From positions 1-16,354 of the forward strand of contig CAZCAS010000016.1 of NCBI GenBank assembly GCA_964496725.1: DNA of 16,354 nucleotides, read 5' to 3'. The notes beneath the pieces are model-generated. The model was not told where the DNA came from. It saw nothing but the letters and a program-made list of their open reading frames with translations, and ran no database searches. Position 1 is the stretch's first letter. Every line of letters starts with the position of its first letter. This stretch comes from JAZGHN01 sp964496725. Lineage in GTDB: Bacteria > Chloroflexota > Dehalococcoidia > Dehalococcoidales > E44-bin46. Shown piece by piece: positions 14,705-16,354 of the stretch. Position numbers and translations under genes: made by a program.

Positions 14705-14866
14705 ATGGGCGAGTCGTTTAGTTGCTCAGGTATGGAAGCTGTGTGTCTCCCCTATCTTGTGGAAAATAGGCGAGACGGCAAAAAGGCGAGGCAAAAAGTC
14801 ATCAAATACCTCGGTGCCGAGCCTCCAACAAAAGAACAAGTAGAAACTATGGGGAGGGGACGATGA
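14705..14866 (+). CDS. 53-aa protein coupled to the recombinase
   Basis: The ATG at 14705 is preceded by GGAGGT with a 7-nt spacer, a much better signal than an in-frame ATG at 14657. The 53-aa product contains PYLVENRRDGKKARQKVIKYLG (about 16-37). This pattern resembles the N-terminal strand pair of IS1634/IS4-like transposases ('LVESYR..GK.RQ....LG') but without any catalytic domain. Its TGA overlaps the recombinase ATG (ATGA), so the two are translated together. It may be a recombination accessory factor; the similarity to a transposase N-terminus could equally be a small conserved DNA-contacting domain. Confidence 0.65.
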   Translation: MGESFSCSGMEAVCLPYLVENRRDGKKARQKVIKYLGAEPPTKEQVETMGRGR

Positions 14867-16329
14867 GAGCAGCACTATATGCCAGGGTCAGCAGCGAGGA
14901 GCAGGTGGAGGGCTACAGTCTCGATGCCCAGCGACGAGCCTTTCAGACATTGGTTGAGGGTAGAGGTTGGACAATATATAGGGAGTACCTAGAGGAAGGC
15001 AAATCCGCTAGAACGGAGAATATTGGCAACCGGCCGGTCTTCAAGGAAATGGTCGAGGATGCCTTAGCTCGTAGATTTGACGTTCTTGTTGTCCACAAGC
15101 TCGACCGCTTCTCAAGAAATCTGCGAATCACACTAGAATATTTTGACAAGCTGCTAAGAGCCGGGGTCACGTTTGTCTCCATAAATGAACAGATGGACTT
15201 CACTACACCGTCAGGCAAGGTGCATCTAGCCTTATTAGGAGCATTCGCACAATACTACTCGGACAACTTGAGCCAAGAGACAAAGAAGGGCTGGGCAGAG
15301 CGAAGAGCACAAGGACTTTACTGCGGCCTTCTACCTTTTGGGGCTGCGAAAGGCGAGGATGGTGTGCCAATACCTGATCCTGACAGATATCCTGGACTAA
15401 TTATGGCATTTGAGCTGGCATCTCGGGGAGAAACGGATAGGGAGGTAGCACAGGCCCTCAATACAGCTGGGTATCGCACAGCTGGGAATAGAGGTAATCG
15501 ACCTTTCGCAAAGGACTCGGTTCGAGATATGCTAAAGAATCGCTTTTACCTCGGAGAACTACAAGATGGTAATGGCGGATGGCTCAAAGGTAAACACCGG
15601 CCTTTTATAAGCCAGAAACTATTTGATAGAGCACAAGAAGAGCGAGCAAAGAGACGACATATTGGCAGTAGTAGGATAAGAGCTAGAGCTCGAACCTACA
15701 GCCTGTCGGGGCTTATGCAGTGTAAATACTGCCGCTCTAAAGTGCATATCCATCTAAATAGCAGGGGGAAGCCGAGAGTATATTGTGGTAGTAAAGCACG
15801 AGGTTTTGAGTGCGAAAGCAAGAGTACCTTTCTCGAGGTCTATGAAGCGCAGGTTCAGTGGTACTTGGAGAATTTTTTCATCCCTGAAGATTACAAAGAG
15901 AAAATTATTGAAGCTCACCGCAAGTTAGAGGCATCCTATGATGATACTGTTAACAGGCGAAATACCCTAGAGCGTCGCTTGGAGAAGATGAAGGAACTAT
16001 ACAAGTGGGGACACATGTCCAAGGATGAATATCTTGCCGACTACAATGAGATTCAGAAAGAACTCAAAATACTAACAATACCGGATGATAAGGGGAAGAC
16101 TTTGGAGAAACTAGCGTACTTCCTAGCGAACGTAGCAGATGCTTGGCAAGAAGGAACCCAAGAGCAACGAAACAAGATGGCGAGTGTACTTTTCCAGGAA
16201 ATCTGGATAGAGGACAATAAGGTAGTGGCAATCAAACCGATGGATGAATTAAGGCCCTTTTTTCAGCTCTCCTATGAAGAGCATCTCATAAGGTCTAACA
16301 AGCGACCCCGAGGGGATTTGAACCCCTGA
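14863..16329 (+). CDS. large serine recombinase (integrase)
   Basis: The 488-aa recombinase has the full large-serine architecture. The resolvase catalytic domain starts YARVSSEEQ with nucleophile Ser10, and LDRFSRN is at 80-86. The recombinase domain runs roughly 155-265 (including LPFGAAKGEDG and DREVAQALNTAGYRT). A zinc ribbon with Cys287, Cys290, Cys308 and Cys317 follows, then a coiled-coil-like helical stretch about 343-405. It catalyses attP x attB integration through a 2-bp staggered cut and a Ser-DNA link; excision usually needs a partner protein. The ATG at 14863 has GGAGGGG upstream and overlaps the 53-aa gene's stop. The last ten or so codons (RPRGDLNP, stop at 16327-16329) read through the 3' end of a tRNA-Asp gene, so the gene abuts the probable attachment site. 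Catalytic and zinc residues look intact. Confidence 0.95.
   Translation: MRAALYARVSSEEQVEGYSLDAQRRAFQTLVEGRGWTIYREYLEEGKSARTENIGNRPVFKEMVEDALARRFDVLVVHKLDRFSRNLRITLEYFDKLLRAGVTFVSINEQMDFTTPSGKVHLALLGAFAQYYSDNLSQETKKGWAERRAQGLYCGLLPFGAAKGEDGVPIPDPDRYPGLIMAFELASRGETDREVAQALNTAGYRTAGNRGNRPFAKDSVRDMLKNRFYLGELQDGNGGWLKGKHRPFISQKLFDRAQEERAKRRHIGSSRIRARARTYSLSGLMQCKYCRSKVHIHLNSRGKPRVYCGSKARGFECESKSTFLEVYEAQVQWYLENFFIPEDYKEKIIEAHRKLEASYDDTVNRRNTLERRLEKMKELYKWGHMSKDEYLADYNEIQKELKILTIPDDKGKTLEKLAYFLANVADAWQEGTQEQRNKMASVLFQEIWIEDNKVVAIKPMDELRPFFQLSYEEHLIRSNKRPRGDLNP
16303..16329. other. probable att site: recombinase/tRNA-Asp overlap
   Basis: The recombinase stop codon and last eight codons coincide with the acceptor and T-arm portion of tRNA-Asp. 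The integrase gene lies directly beside the tRNA 3' end, the classical arrangement at the end of a tRNA-targeted integrative element. The core of the attachment site probably lies here or just into the tRNA. The matching core at the other end was not found in the window. Confidence 0.6.
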
Positions 16330-16354
16330 TCTCCACCGTGACAGGGTGGCATGT
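16303..16354 (-). tRNA. tRNA-Asp(GTC), 3' part; runs off the window
   Basis: The minus strand reads, toward the 3' end, an anticodon arm CCACC-CTGTCAC-GGTGG with anticodon GTC (16342-16340). It is followed by a 5-nt variable loop AGATC, the T-arm AGGGG-TTCAAAT-CCCCT, the acceptor strand CGGGGTC and discriminator G73, which is the aspartate identity base. CCA is not encoded. The 5' acceptor strand and most of the D-arm lie beyond the window end. Confidence 0.95.

Overview
The window looks like chromosomal DNA of an anaerobic bacterium, most likely from the Chloroflexota and perhaps Dehalococcoidia. This is inferred from gene content, not from a marker gene. The supporting content is a cobalamin riboswitch controlling a radical-SAM peptide-modification pair, a B12-binding radical SAM protein, a DegV lipid-binding protein, and a large serine recombinase whose reading frame runs into a tRNA gene. 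Base composition is near 50% GC, with AT-rich regulatory islands.

Left part (about 0.2-2.1 kb, minus strand): a compact cobalamin-controlled unit. A near-consensus promoter is followed by a complete cobalamin riboswitch, then an intrinsic terminator, then a 34-residue precursor-like peptide (CbpA-like). A radical SAM/SPASM maturase (CbpB-like) starts two bases after the peptide's stop. This is the clearest candidate for a little-described biological system in the window.

Middle left (2.4-7.6 kb): defence-like and accessory genes. They are a small PD-(D/E)XK nuclease-like protein on the plus strand, a tautomerase of the 4-oxalocrotonate type (minus), an unrecognised 250-residue protein (minus), and a 1001-residue Type IIG-like fused restriction endonuclease/N6-adenine methyltransferase (minus). 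The last two lie in the same orientation and may be functionally linked.

Middle (7.8-10.6 kb): two convergent ordinary genes, degV (plus) and a B12-binding radical SAM protein with a DUF4070-type C-terminus (minus). They are separated by an 84-bp nested inverted repeat.

Right part (about 10.6-16.35 kb): what appears to be the end of an integrative element. It begins with about 1.3-1.6 kb of repeat-rich, mostly non-coding DNA made of two diverged copies of one module. One copy carries a small basic ORF; the other is decayed and contains a 51-bp tandem duplication. Next comes an AT-rich island with three 22-bp-spaced repeats and a perfect TTGACA-17-TATAAT promoter. A plus-strand series of genes follows: three unrecognised proteins (176, 425 and 73 aa), a 53-aa coupled protein and a 488-aa large serine recombinase. 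The recombinase stop codon lies inside a tRNA-Asp(GTC) gene on the minus strand that runs off the window, which strongly suggests that this tRNA is the integration site.
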